Source: a virus. Taken from it: a stretch of DNA of 26,217 nt. The stretch covers positions 1 to 26,217 of IMG/VR virus record IMGVR_UViG_3300023184_000461, one strand, 5' to 3'. The translations under genes were made by a program, and so were the position numbers. Below the pieces are notes generated by a model. It had not been told where the DNA came from. It did no database searches and worked only from the letters and a program-made list of their open reading frames with translations. Below are positions 17,449 through 24,210 of the stretch, piece by piece. Positions within the stretch are counted from its first letter, which is position 1. Each line of letters starts with the position of its first letter.

Positions 17449-18342
17449 TTATAGTATACCGTTCTTTACATATGACTTGGTGATATTATTCTGATAGTTT
17501 TTCATTCGATTAATAACCTTAGTTATCTGTTGTGTTTTACATGATGAAATCTCTCGTATATACAAATACAATGCTTTCTTATTAAACGCATCGATTCTAT
17601 CACTGTTTCTAAACAACTCAATAACCGCATTTGCAATGTTAATATCACGTTGTTTAGTGAAAATTTTATTTACGTTATTTTCCCAATATGAAACCATCAT
17701 GTTAATGAATTCACGATTTTCTTCTTCTTTATAATGTGGATCGTCTTGTTGTAGTTTATAAGTGTTTTCATTTGTATCATCACTTATTTCAACATGTTGA
17801 TTAAAACGTTTATAATTGGTGTTGTTTTGAAAGATCAAATAGTTTTTAGCAATAATACTAAAATAACTAAAGGCTTTACCTTTACCACTTTCAAACTTAT
17901 GTATATTGGCAACCAAATGAGCAATTGTCTCCTTTTGTACTTCAATTGGACCCGTTTCAAAATAACAAAACTTAAATGTATTAAATACGTTCTCAACTAA
18001 CTTTTCAAACGCATATTTGATTTTACTATTATAAATTTCGTCACGTTCTGACTGCTCTTGCGATTGATTATATTGATTAATCGCTTCCTCAGTTTCAGAT
18101 GTAAAATACATCTTATCCTTTGGCTTTCGTGTCCTTTTGGTTTTCTTTGAAGATTCGATTATTGGCGTTTCGGAAATTGTAACGATACGCAACTTATTTT
18201 TCTTAATCACTTTTTTATTAGATGTTTTTAGTTTCTTTGCAACTTTCTTTTTTTTCTTAGAAATAGAAGTAACAACTCCACGGTTAGATTTTTTGTTACT
18301 TTTTATTTTAGAATTTTTCTTCTTGGTTTTTGTTTTTAACAT
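17449..18342 (-). CDS. 55: Late-transcription sigma factor, T4 gp55-like
   Basis: 297 residues. From residue 78 the sequence follows T4 gp55 family proteins: MYFTSETEEAINQYNQSQEQ, then RDEIYNSKIKYAFEKLVENV, then KGKAFSYFSIIAKNYLI, the sigma region 2-like core that binds RNA polymerase and melts the promoter. A C-terminal helical part (about 215-290) could hold a helix-turn-helix. Unlike T4 gp55 (185 residues), it has a strongly basic Lys-rich extension of about 77 residues. In T4, gp55 directs RNA polymerase to TATAAATA late promoters with gp33 and the sliding clamp. The start overlaps the upstream small membrane-protein gene by 35 nt in another frame; a terminator follows. This predicts late-promoter control of the structural genes in this window. 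Confidence 0.88.
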   Translation of the reverse strand: MLKTKTKKKNSKIKSNKKSNRGVVTSISKKKKKVAKKLKTSNKKVIKKNKLRIVTISETPIIESSKKTKRTRKPKDKMYFTSETEEAINQYNQSQEQSERDEIYNSKIKYAFEKLVENVFNTFKFCYFETGPIEVQKETIAHLVANIHKFESGKGKAFSYFSIIAKNYLIFQNNTNYKRFNQHVEISDDTNENTYKLQQDDPHYKEEENREFINMMVSYWENNVNKIFTKQRDINIANAVIELFRNSDRIDAFNKKALYLYIREISSCKTQQITKVINRMKNYQNNITKSYVKNGIL

Positions 18343-18601
18343 TGGAGTCGATCCTTTGATTGAGTTTTTGAATTATTGAATATAACTGTGAAAAGGTTGA
18401 TCCCACATCATCGTCCTTTTCAAAAATATGTTTATCATCAACGATTTTTATTTCACGATAAACGTCATTTATATCATTTTTAAATTCTACTATCCAACCC
18501 TCATACACGTCAATTTTATATTGACAAGAATTAACAATATAACATAATATAATTGTTGTTGCACAAAACAATCCTGTCAATAAACTTAATATAATAATCA
18601 T
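18308..18601 (-). CDS. Small single-helix membrane protein
   Basis: 97 residues. Residues 1-24 form one hydrophobic segment (IIILSLLTGLFCATTIILCYIV), which can be a membrane anchor or uncleaved signal. The rest is an acidic, helical cytoplasmic-type domain with IKIVDDKHIFEKDDDVGSTF and SQLYSIIQKLN. The FEKDDDVG motif recurs, as I remember, in small proteins encoded next to the late sigma gene in T4-like aquatic phages, so this is likely a conserved neighbour. It starts 3 nt after the stop of the 45-residue gene and overlaps the sigma-factor start by 35 nt. Function unknown. Confidence 0.7.
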   Translation of the reverse strand: MIIILSLLTGLFCATTIILCYIVNSCQYKIDVYEGWIVEFKNDINDVYREIKIVDDKHIFEKDDDVGSTFSQLYSIIQKLNQRIDSNVKNKNQEEKF

Positions 18602-18604
18602 AAA

Positions 18605-18742
18605 TCATTCATCGTCTTCTTGTTCATATTCACTACAATAATTTGTAAGATATATAAACGCTTCGTCTACTAAATCCCAATCTTTGTTAATTTTTGCTTC
18701 TCTTAACATCTGTACAATTTCACAAATTTCTTCTTGACTCAT
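18605..18742 (-). CDS. Small acidic protein (45 residues), unknown function
   Basis: The protein begins MSQEEICEIVQMLREAKINK, continues DWDLVDEAFIYLTNYC and ends in an acidic tail (EYEQEDDE). It looks like two amphipathic helices. It is head-to-tail with the small membrane-protein gene (3-nt gap), which supports it being real. A near-copy of the start-proximal motif (ATATTTTAAG, one mismatch to TAYTTATA) lies 8 nt before the ATG. No family name known to me. Confidence 0.65.
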   Translation of the reverse strand: MSQEEICEIVQMLREAKINKDWDLVDEAFIYLTNYCSEYEQEDDE

Positions 18743-18820
18743 AAGTACTTAAAATATTTATTCACACTTGAACGAATAAAGTTAAATAGTACTAACAAAT
18801 GTAAACATCAAAAAAATAAA

Positions 18821-19858
18821 CTATCTATGTGAAAAATATCGTTTGAAGAAATCATCACCTTGATTTTTTACAATTTTTTTTGTTTCCTCTTCATCCAATT
18901 TTCCATCATGGTTTTCGTCGTATTTTTCAATAATTGTTTCTAAATTATTGACATTTTCTTCTTGATCTTTAATTTCATCTACAACATTTTCTTTTTGAGT
19001 TTCAACTACAACATCACTGGATGAAACCTTACTGTTATCATTTTCTGATTTATTCGGTTTATATATAGCATATTCTTTACTCATCGACATATTATAAGCT
19101 AATATTAAAGCAACGGCAAGTGGATCGAATACGAATATAAGTACTACAATAAACCATTTGACTACTGTATTCAAGTTCATATTCAATTCGTCAGCAACAA
19201 ATTTAAATGTCTGAATATCTTTATTGGCAGATGTACTTAATTTAAGTTCTGAAATTTTCTTATCAATATTATCAATAGCCGAAGAATATGTTAAAGACTT
19301 TTCATTTTCTGCTTTGATATTTTTGTCAGTCTGATCAATTAACTCCATTGTTTGATCCTGTACCTGTCTAAATTGTATTGGATTTCTAGCTAATAAAGAA
19401 TTAGTATTTATTTCACTAAGTCTTGATTCTTGTGTTTTTCTCAATGATAATAGTGATCCTACCCGTGATTTAACCTCTGTTATTTTTAACTGTTCTTGGG
19501 TTTTCTGTTCTTCTAACAATTTAATGGTATCCATCATCATACTGTATTTAATAGAAGACTGTTGATATGCACTAGTAAGATATCCAAAAATACCTAAAGA
19601 TGTAATCAACATTAGAATAAATACCGCTCCACATAAATACGACTTCAATATCCACTTGGATTGATTCCAATATCTATATAAAAAAGATGTGGCTACTAAT
19701 TTACCAAGTTCAAGTGATGATGCCATTACCATTGATGCAATCGAAGCACCTGAAAATAACAATCCTATTCCCCATATAGAGAAAAAAGCGGCACATCCAG
19801 CTATGAATAGTGCGGAAAACCCAAGTAACAAATTGAAATTGAATAAGTTTCTGTTCAT
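18821..19858 (-). CDS. Four-helix membrane protein with central coiled coil and C-terminal EF-hand
   Basis: 345 residues. Hydrophobic segments at about 8-33, 36-58, 75-97 and 233-256. Between the third and fourth lies a 130-residue helical, probably coiled-coil region (100-230, e.g. KLLEEQKTQEQLKITEVKSR). After the last helix is a hydrophilic tail that contains a canonical EF-hand loop at 314-325 (DENHDGKLDEEE: acidic or Asn ligands at 1, 3, 5, 9, 12 and Gly at 6). I recall similar membrane proteins in other large aquatic phages (SLELGKLVATSFLYRYW resembles a conserved core), but no function is known. It could sense calcium, shape host membrane or anchor a complex. It sits alone between two terminators or gaps, with TATTTATA only 3 nt before the ATG. 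Confidence 0.8.
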   Translation of the reverse strand: MNRNLFNFNLLLGFSALFIAGCAAFFSIWGIGLLFSGASIASMVMASSLELGKLVATSFLYRYWNQSKWILKSYLCGAVFILMLITSLGIFGYLTSAYQQSSIKYSMMMDTIKLLEEQKTQEQLKITEVKSRVGSLLSLRKTQESRLSEINTNSLLARNPIQFRQVQDQTMELIDQTDKNIKAENEKSLTYSSAIDNIDKKISELKLSTSANKDIQTFKFVADELNMNLNTVVKWFIVVLIFVFDPLAVALILAYNMSMSKEYAIYKPNKSENDNSKVSSSDVVVETQKENVVDEIKDQEENVNNLETIIEKYDENHDGKLDEEETKKIVKNQGDDFFKRYFSHR

Positions 19859-19861
19859 GGC

Positions 19862-19869
19862 TATAAATA
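19862..19869 (-). promoter_or_regulatory. TATTTATA start-proximal motif
   Basis: The coding strand reads CTATATTTATAGCC immediately followed by ATG, so only 3 nt separate motif and start codon of the membrane-protein gene. It lies just after the hsp20 terminator, which is where a new promoter would be expected. A promoter here would give a leaderless mRNA. Confidence 0.4.
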
Positions 19870-19884
19870 TAGAATAAAATAAAA

Positions 19885-19910
19885 AACCCCCATCTATTGA
19901 GATGAGGGTT
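19885..19910 (-). terminator. Rho-independent terminator after hsp20
   Basis: An 11-bp stem with one mismatch (AACCCCCATCT / AGATGAGGGTT) and a 4-nt loop. On the minus strand it is followed by TTTTTTATTTTATT, a strong U-tract. It starts 7 nt beyond the Hsp20 stop codon. Confidence 0.85.
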
Positions 19911-19916
19911 ATATAT

Positions 19917-20405
19917 TTACTTAACTGTAATCTTTTTTACGTCCGGTTTAACTGGTTTAACCTTAGGTAATGTAATAGTTAACATACCATTTTGAAATTC
20001 AGCCTCTACCTTTTCTTTGGATATATTGTCTCCCAAAGTAAAACTACGACGGAAACTTGAACGTTTCAACTCACGGCGTATATATGTACCAGTCTCACTT
20101 CGTTCCTTATCCGGAACTACTAATTTATTACCCACAATAGTCAAAACATTAGCCTCCAGTTCGACATTTACGTCAGTCTTATCAAGACCGGGAATTTCCG
20201 CTTCAATTACCACTCTGTCTGAAAAATCAATGACATTGACTTTTGGGTATGATCCTTTTTCAAAAAAATCTACACCGAAATCTTGCGTAAAACTAGGCAC
20301 ATTAGCGGCAAAGAACTCATCAAAGATCTTGTCAAATGGCGTTAAGAATTCATCACGATGAATCGCACGTAGTGGGTTTTTACTAAACTTATTTAGACTA
20401 CTCAT
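19917..20405 (-). CDS. Small heat-shock protein (Hsp20/alpha-crystallin family)
   Basis: 162 residues, typical of bacterial-type small heat-shock proteins. The alpha-crystallin domain spans about 50-145: YPKVNVIDFSDRVVIEAEIP, GLDKTDVNVELEANVLTI, RRELKRSSFRRSFTLGD and the near-invariant FQNGMLTITLPK. The C-terminal tail ends VKKITVK, a basic tail carrying an IxV-like motif. These ATP-independent holdases keep unfolded proteins soluble; phage copies are common in T4-like cyanophages, where they are thought to protect proteins during virion production. The ATG at 20405 has a good Shine-Dalgarno sequence (GAAAGGAAAA, AGGA 9 nt upstream), which is unusual here, and a 130-nt leader with several hairpins. 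It is a single-gene transcript closed by its own terminator. Confidence 0.95.
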   Translation of the reverse strand: MSSLNKFSKNPLRAIHRDEFLTPFDKIFDEFFAANVPSFTQDFGVDFFEKGSYPKVNVIDFSDRVVIEAEIPGLDKTDVNVELEANVLTIVGNKLVVPDKERSETGTYIRRELKRSSFRRSFTLGDNISKEKVEAEFQNGMLTITLPKVKPVKPDVKKITVK

Positions 20406-20500
20406 AATATATTTTCCTTTCGTTAATAGTCCTTTTGGACCTATTATCTCTTAATCTTTTGGACTTAAGAGTGTAAAACACTTTGTCTTACTAAGCAATA
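20406..20500 (-). promoter_or_regulatory. Structured 5' leader of hsp20 with tandem hairpins
   Basis: Three hairpins can be drawn: 20425-20445 (AATAG-g-TCC / AAAA / GGA-CTATT, one bulge), 20448-20471 (7-bp CTCTTAA/TTAAGAG with a 10-nt loop) and 20470-20482 (AGTG/CACT-type stem), the last two overlapping by 2 nt. The 9-mer GTCCAAAAG occurs twice, so the arms could exchange partners. The Shine-Dalgarno sequence lies just downstream of the first hairpin. The layout would suit post-transcriptional control of a chaperone gene, for example by temperature, or mRNA stability. Hairpins are seen; function is inference. Confidence 0.45.
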
Positions 20501-20535
20501 TATATTGTATATTATCAAAAAAATCTAAATATATT

Positions 20536-21813
20536 TTATATGTCTATAACAGACTGTATGATGATGCGATCAAATAAATCATACACGTGTAACTTACAAT
20601 AATATGATGTTTCTTCAATGGCATCAAAATTAATCGATATTGAAATGGGATCTATTTTGGTTAACAATGACAAAATAAACTTTTTGTCAATTGACTGTGA
20701 TATCATCAATTTATCATCTTTGTTATACAAATCTAATTTAATAAAACTCACATTTTGATGATTTATTAATTTTGACGGAATTGATACTGTCTTTGTAAGT
20801 GTTTTGATACTAACAGAACTCGTTTTTCCACTCACGTAATTTTGATTATTAGGCGTTGGTGCAAATTTACCACTCAATGTATACAGTGATATCGTCTGAT
20901 CTTTGAAGTTTATTCCAGCGTATCTTTCATAATCAGAAATACTTCTTTGAGTTCCCATTTGATATTTGGGAGAAATAATTATTGATTCGTCATTATCTAT
21001 TCCAAACAAAACTCTATTTCTTTTGTGTGACGACGCATCACGTTCCCACCACGATTTATCTATCTTAATACTTTTATTTAAATCGTGATCATCCCAGTGT
21101 TTAATTCTAGCTTCTCTTGTATATTCGTGCCAAATAATAACCTTATGAGGATGATACAAATCATATCCATGCGTAAACGCTCTTACGGTTATACTAATTT
21201 CCTCACCATAAAAATAATATTCCGGATCATGTGACACTTCTTCACAAAACTTTCCATCTGTAAAAGCAAAATGGGCAGAATAAAATCTCGCGGGTATCGG
21301 AGATGTAAACTTTTCATAGTCTTGTATTTGGTTGGGTACAAATAGTACAGTGCCTTCGTCTGTAAATTCATAAAAATCCATACGCCAAGGAACCTTTTCA
21401 TACGTTTCCTTGGGATTAAGTGGATTGAAAGAAGGAACGTATGAGGTAAGTATGGGCTTTTTACTTCCCATACTTACGCACTGACTATACATTTCTTTTA
21501 AAGACGTATCCCATCCATTTACAAATCTATGATGTGAATCGATCTGTAATGTGTATCTCTCGCCATTGTAATGACGTTGAATCAAATTTCTTGCCCAACA
21601 AGCACCCTTACTTTTTTGATACGGCACATCAATGATTTCAATGTTTGGATACGTATTAAAAATATCCAAATTTTCAAATTCATCGTGTTGCCAACAAATA
21701 CAAACATGTAAATTGTCTGGATTTTCTGCCGTTTCAAACATGTCCAGAATAGTTGGAACTAATTCTGGATCTCTATATGATGCTATTTGTACAAAAATTG
21801 ATTCCTCATTCAT
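20536..21813 (-). CDS. Glycosyltransferase, GlcNAc-transferase family type
   Basis: 425 residues. The N-terminal 230 residues fit the GlcNAc-transferase family (Pfam 'GlcNAc', Skp1-type): FVQIASYRDPELVPTILDM, then LHVCICWQ, KGACWARNLIQRHYNGE and the metal-binding DxH (LQIDSHHRF, residues 92-94), then YFYGEEISI (204-205) and VIIWHEY. This is a GT-A fold that uses a nucleotide sugar, probably in the cytoplasm. The last 125 residues form a separate beta-type region. The gene starts 3 nt after the HD hydrolase stop, so the two are co-transcribed. The substrate may be a virion protein, phage DNA or host surface glycan; the sequence does not tell. Confidence 0.85.
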   Translation of the reverse strand: MNEESIFVQIASYRDPELVPTILDMFETAENPDNLHVCICWQHDEFENLDIFNTYPNIEIIDVPYQKSKGACWARNLIQRHYNGERYTLQIDSHHRFVNGWDTSLKEMYSQCVSMGSKKPILTSYVPSFNPLNPKETYEKVPWRMDFYEFTDEGTVLFVPNQIQDYEKFTSPIPARFYSAHFAFTDGKFCEEVSHDPEYYFYGEEISITVRAFTHGYDLYHPHKVIIWHEYTREARIKHWDDHDLNKSIKIDKSWWERDASSHKRNRVLFGIDNDESIIISPKYQMGTQRSISDYERYAGINFKDQTISLYTLSGKFAPTPNNQNYVSGKTSSVSIKTLTKTVSIPSKLINHQNVSFIKLDLYNKDDKLMISQSIDKKFILSLLTKIDPISISINFDAIEETSYYCKLHVYDLFDRIIIQSVIDI

Positions 21814-21816
21814 AAC

Positions 21817-22476
21817 TTAGTTTTGCAACTTCCACATATCATATTCACACCTACATGATATATAGTCAGCAACATGTACAATCCTCGGCAAATTTGTCTT
21901 CAACTCATGATCTGGATTGTATGACATCAAATACGATTTATTAGCTTCATGATACAATCCATCTGATAGCTTAATCGCAAGTGTCTCCTTCCAAGTACAC
22001 ACAATTCCATACTGTTGAAGAATAAACAAAGCACGATCAGTAACATCCATATATTGCAATTCAGAGTTAAACTTATAAATTTCACCCTTATTCTTTCGGT
22101 GCCATTCACTTTCTTGAATAAGATAATATTCACCTTGTTGTTTATCGCCCAATTTTCCAAGATCGTGATGAATTGTAGCAAACGCAAGTTCCTCATCCTC
22201 GAAATCAATAGTTCCTCCACGTGCTTCATACAACTTCTTAACACCAAACGAAGTGGTCAAAACATTCATAATATGATCCATATATCCACCGGGATATGCA
22301 TTATGATAATGTTCCTTGGCACTAGCAGGTGCCATAATAGCACGATAACCATACTCGTTTTCACTGTATAGATGTTTCAACTTATTCAGTCGATCACCAG
22401 TGAAGAAATTTTCGAGTTGTTTTAGAAATTTTTCGTAATTAGCAAAAAGCTCTTTTTCAGTATAAGATTTAGTCAT
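21817..22476 (-). CDS. HD-domain metal-dependent phosphohydrolase
   Basis: 219 residues, the right size for a single HD domain. The metal ligands are in the expected order: H68 (YPGGYMDHIMNVL), H104-D105 (FATIHHDLGKLGD) and D204 (HVADYIS). HD proteins hydrolyse nucleotides or phosphodiesters; phage members are suspected of acting on nucleotides or signalling nucleotides. Similar proteins are frequent in T4-like aquatic phages. A sigma70-like promoter (TTGACG-N17-TAGGAT) ends 7 nt before the ATG, so transcription could start almost at the start codon. The glycosyltransferase gene follows 3 nt after the stop. Catalytic residues appear intact; the substrate is unknown. Confidence 0.85.
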   Translation of the reverse strand: MTKSYTEKELFANYEKFLKQLENFFTGDRLNKLKHLYSENEYGYRAIMAPASAKEHYHNAYPGGYMDHIMNVLTTSFGVKKLYEARGGTIDFEDEELAFATIHHDLGKLGDKQQGEYYLIQESEWHRKNKGEIYKFNSELQYMDVTDRALFILQQYGIVCTWKETLAIKLSDGLYHEANKSYLMSYNPDHELKTNLPRIVHVADYISCRCEYDMWKLQN

Positions 22477-22483
22477 GAACTAC

Positions 22484-22512
22484 ATCCTATACCAAAAAAG
22501 AGCATTCGTCAA
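22484..22512 (-). promoter_or_regulatory. Sigma70-like promoter before the HD hydrolase gene
   Basis: On the minus strand -35 TTGACG (22507-22512), a 17-nt spacer and -10 TAGGAT (22484-22489). Predicted initiation about 6-7 nt downstream falls at or next to the ATG at 22476, so the mRNA would be leaderless or nearly so. The -35 box is the same as in the 24689-24716 promoter, which supports early, host-polymerase transcription of this pair of genes. Confidence 0.5.
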
Positions 22513-22532
22513 TTTTTTATTTTGATATTAAA

Positions 22533-23039
22533 TTATAACGGAGGATTAACTTGAAACGTAGACGATCCGTTTGGTGTGGTTAATGTAATGGAATTGATTA
22601 CATCAGATAAATTTTCTTTTGAAAAACCACATTGATTGAATCTATAAACCATAGCATTTCTACTTATTGAATTATATGAAACATTAGTTTGGCCATATGA
22701 AAATTCAGTACCATCAACATATATCCAATTGACATTGGGGTCAGGATGTACACGAACTGAAGTTATAGTGGGCGGTAACTTTGGATATTCTACAGTATAT
22801 TCAATTTGACTAGTAAATGTTCCATCCGGTGTCACTACCTTGAAAACTCCGATGCCAGACGCATCTTCAGAAAGATGAAATCCACACTGTGATTCCGAAT
22901 ATACCATTACATTATTACACTGTATTGCGTTGAAGTATACTTGCGTTTCATCTTTTACAAATCCAGACCCAAATAAATAAACCCACTGATTTGAGGGTCC
23001 GATTGTTGGCGATATAGAATTAATGATAGGAGATGTCAT
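22533..23039 (-). CDS. Two-domain IPT/TIG (Ig-like) protein
   Basis: 168 residues made of two IPT/TIG-type Ig-like domains. Domain 1 (about 3-84): SPIINSISPTIGPSNQWVYL, FGSGFVKDETQVYFNAIQ, FKVVTPDGTF. Domain 2 (about 90-166): PTITSVRVHPDPNVNWIYVD, GTEFSYGQTNVSYN, ITLTTPNGSSTFQVN. This is the usual pattern of P-x-I-x-x-ISP-x-x-G, then G-x-x-F, then V-x-T-P-G. There is no signal peptide. In phages such domains decorate capsids, tails or fibres and can bind carbohydrate weakly. It is encoded away from the structural block, between phoH and the HD gene. TATTTATA lies 6 nt before the ATG. Role inferred: virion decoration protein. Confidence 0.8.
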   Translation of the reverse strand: MTSPIINSISPTIGPSNQWVYLFGSGFVKDETQVYFNAIQCNNVMVYSESQCGFHLSEDASGIGVFKVVTPDGTFTSQIEYTVEYPKLPPTITSVRVHPDPNVNWIYVDGTEFSYGQTNVSYNSISRNAMVYRFNQCGFSKENLSDVINSITLTTPNGSSTFQVNPPL

Positions 23040-23045
23040 ATCTAA

Positions 23046-23053
23046 TATAAATA
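23046..23053 (-). promoter_or_regulatory. TATTTATA start-proximal motif
   Basis: The coding strand reads TTATATTTATATTAG, with the motif ending 6 nt before the ATG of the IPT/TIG gene, in a 26-nt gap after phoH. A late-type signal here would allow a probable virion protein to be made late although it lies among early-type genes. Confidence 0.4.
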
Positions 23054-23065
23054 TAATAAAAAAAC

Positions 23066-23794
23066 TTACACCGTTATTTTCTTAAGTTTTTTTATTATAA
23101 ATTTAACCAAAGCACTTCGAACAATATCATCCTCATCAAACTTGAATGTTTGAATTCCATTTTCTTTACTTTCCACATCATCAAATCCATTCATCATTTT
23201 AATAAATCCGCTTTTACCATTAATATCACTTTGATCAGGATCTCCTAAAATAAAAACTTTACTAAACTCACCAGTACGTGTTATTAACGTAATAAGTTCT
23301 TTATAAGTCATATTCTGAGCTTCGTCAGCAACAATACATCTAGCATTCCAATTTAATCCTCTTAAAAATCCAATCGGAATACTTTCAAGACGTTCTTCCT
23401 TTTGAAGAGAATCAATAGTTGCTTTATTAGTTAATTCTGACAACTTTTCTAACAACGGTTGAATATATGGCGCCATCTTTTCATTTGCTTCTCCCGGCAA
23501 AAAACCAAGTTTACTATCTGAACTTTCTACAGCACTTCTCAAATATAACAAATCACTCACTCTTTTTTGATTCATTAAAGTTAATGCTGCTAAAATCGAC
23601 ATATATGTTTTTGAGGTACCAGCAGGTCCACTAACAAACATTATCTTTGTGGTTTTATCTAACGCAGTATCTAAAAACTGTTTTTGTTTAATTGTTAATT
23701 CACGTTGATATATGTCAATTTCATTCTTGATTTTATTTTTTTGTGGAACAACAGGACTCTTATCTACGCCAACTTTATTCTTGTTTTTTTTCAT
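23066..23794 (-). CDS. phoH: PhoH-like P-loop ATPase
   Basis: 242 residues. Walker A GPAGTSKT at 56-63 (IMFVSGPAGTSKTYMSILAA), Walker B CIVADEAQN at 153-161, and the family's LGDPDQSD at 183-190. The section FLPGEANEKMAPYIQPLLEK is the conserved PhoH core. The first 30 residues are basic and probably disordered. PhoH proteins are ATPases related to helicase SF1 domains; bacterial ones combine RNA-binding and nuclease partners, while the phage copies, very frequent in marine phages, have no agreed function. The start overlaps the upstream gene by 20 nt in another frame, indicating translational coupling. Confidence 0.93.
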   Translation of the reverse strand: MKKNKNKVGVDKSPVVPQKNKIKNEIDIYQRELTIKQKQFLDTALDKTTKIMFVSGPAGTSKTYMSILAALTLMNQKRVSDLLYLRSAVESSDSKLGFLPGEANEKMAPYIQPLLEKLSELTNKATIDSLQKEERLESIPIGFLRGLNWNARCIVADEAQNMTYKELITLITRTGEFSKVFILGDPDQSDINGKSGFIKMMNGFDDVESKENGIQTFKFDEDDIVRSALVKFIIKKLKKITV

Positions 23795-24116
23795 TCAGTT
23801 TTTTTGGTTTGTTAGTACTGTCTAGTAACAATTCGATTTGTTTTACTCTTTTACACAATTCGTATTTTTCTTCTTGTATGTAAAAATTATAAACGTTTTG
23901 TATGTTATCCAGAAAAGCCTCTCTGGAAATAGTAATTACAAAATCAGAATTTTTAAAATTGAAAACCTCTACCATTGGTAGATTTTTTTTGATAGCAAAT
24001 TCAATAGAAGAAATAACCCGTTCCGTTAAATCGGTTTTATATAATTTAACATACGACTCCAATTCTTTGAAGTCAGACGGTAACACAAATGGCTTGTATT
24101 TTTCTTTTATTGCCAT
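23775..24116 (-). CDS. Unknown protein coupled to phoH
   Basis: 113 residues, soluble, mixed helix and strand. A central part (FVITISREAFLDNIQNVYNF followed by YIQEEKYELCKRVKQIELLL) looks helical and, as I remember, recurs in small genes just before phoH in related aquatic phages. The C-terminal ten residues are basic. The 20-nt overlap with phoH suggests a fixed stoichiometry or a partnership. No catalytic motif visible. TATTTATA lies 8 nt before the ATG, and the region upstream holds the terminator of the preceding cluster. Coding status is supported by the overlap and codon composition. Confidence 0.7.
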   Translation of the reverse strand: MAIKEKYKPFVLPSDFKELESYVKLYKTDLTERVISSIEFAIKKNLPMVEVFNFKNSDFVITISREAFLDNIQNVYNFYIQEEKYELCKRVKQIELLLDSTNKPKKLNEKKQE

Positions 24117-24124
24117 ATAACACT

Positions 24125-24132
24125 TATAAATA
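24125..24132 (-). promoter_or_regulatory. TATTTATA start-proximal motif
   Basis: The coding strand reads GATATTTATAAGTG, ending 8 nt before the ATG of the phoH-coupled gene, 28 nt after the terminator of the upstream cluster. It is part of the six-member TAYTTATA set. Confidence 0.4.
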
Positions 24133-24160
24133 TCTTTACAAGTTAGATTAAGACAATAAA

Positions 24161-24184
24161 AAACGCCATCGTATGATGGCGTTT
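24161..24184 (-). terminator. Rho-independent terminator (perfect 10-bp stem, tetraloop)
   Basis: AAACGCCATC / GATGGCGTTT with a 4-nt loop, followed on the minus strand by further T residues (GGCGTTTTTTATTG). It lies 26 nt beyond the stop of the Lys-rich small gene and ends the transcript that begins at the 24689-24716 promoter. Confidence 0.88.
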
Positions 24185-24210
24185 ATAAATCGTAGTTTTT
24201 ACTTAATTAT

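Noticed and set aside
18480-18512. TTGACG with a possible -10 (TAGAAT) inside the small membrane-protein gene, just ahead of the sigma factor
   Set aside because: The 18-nt spacer is not optimal and the site is inside coding sequence; I could not separate it from chance.
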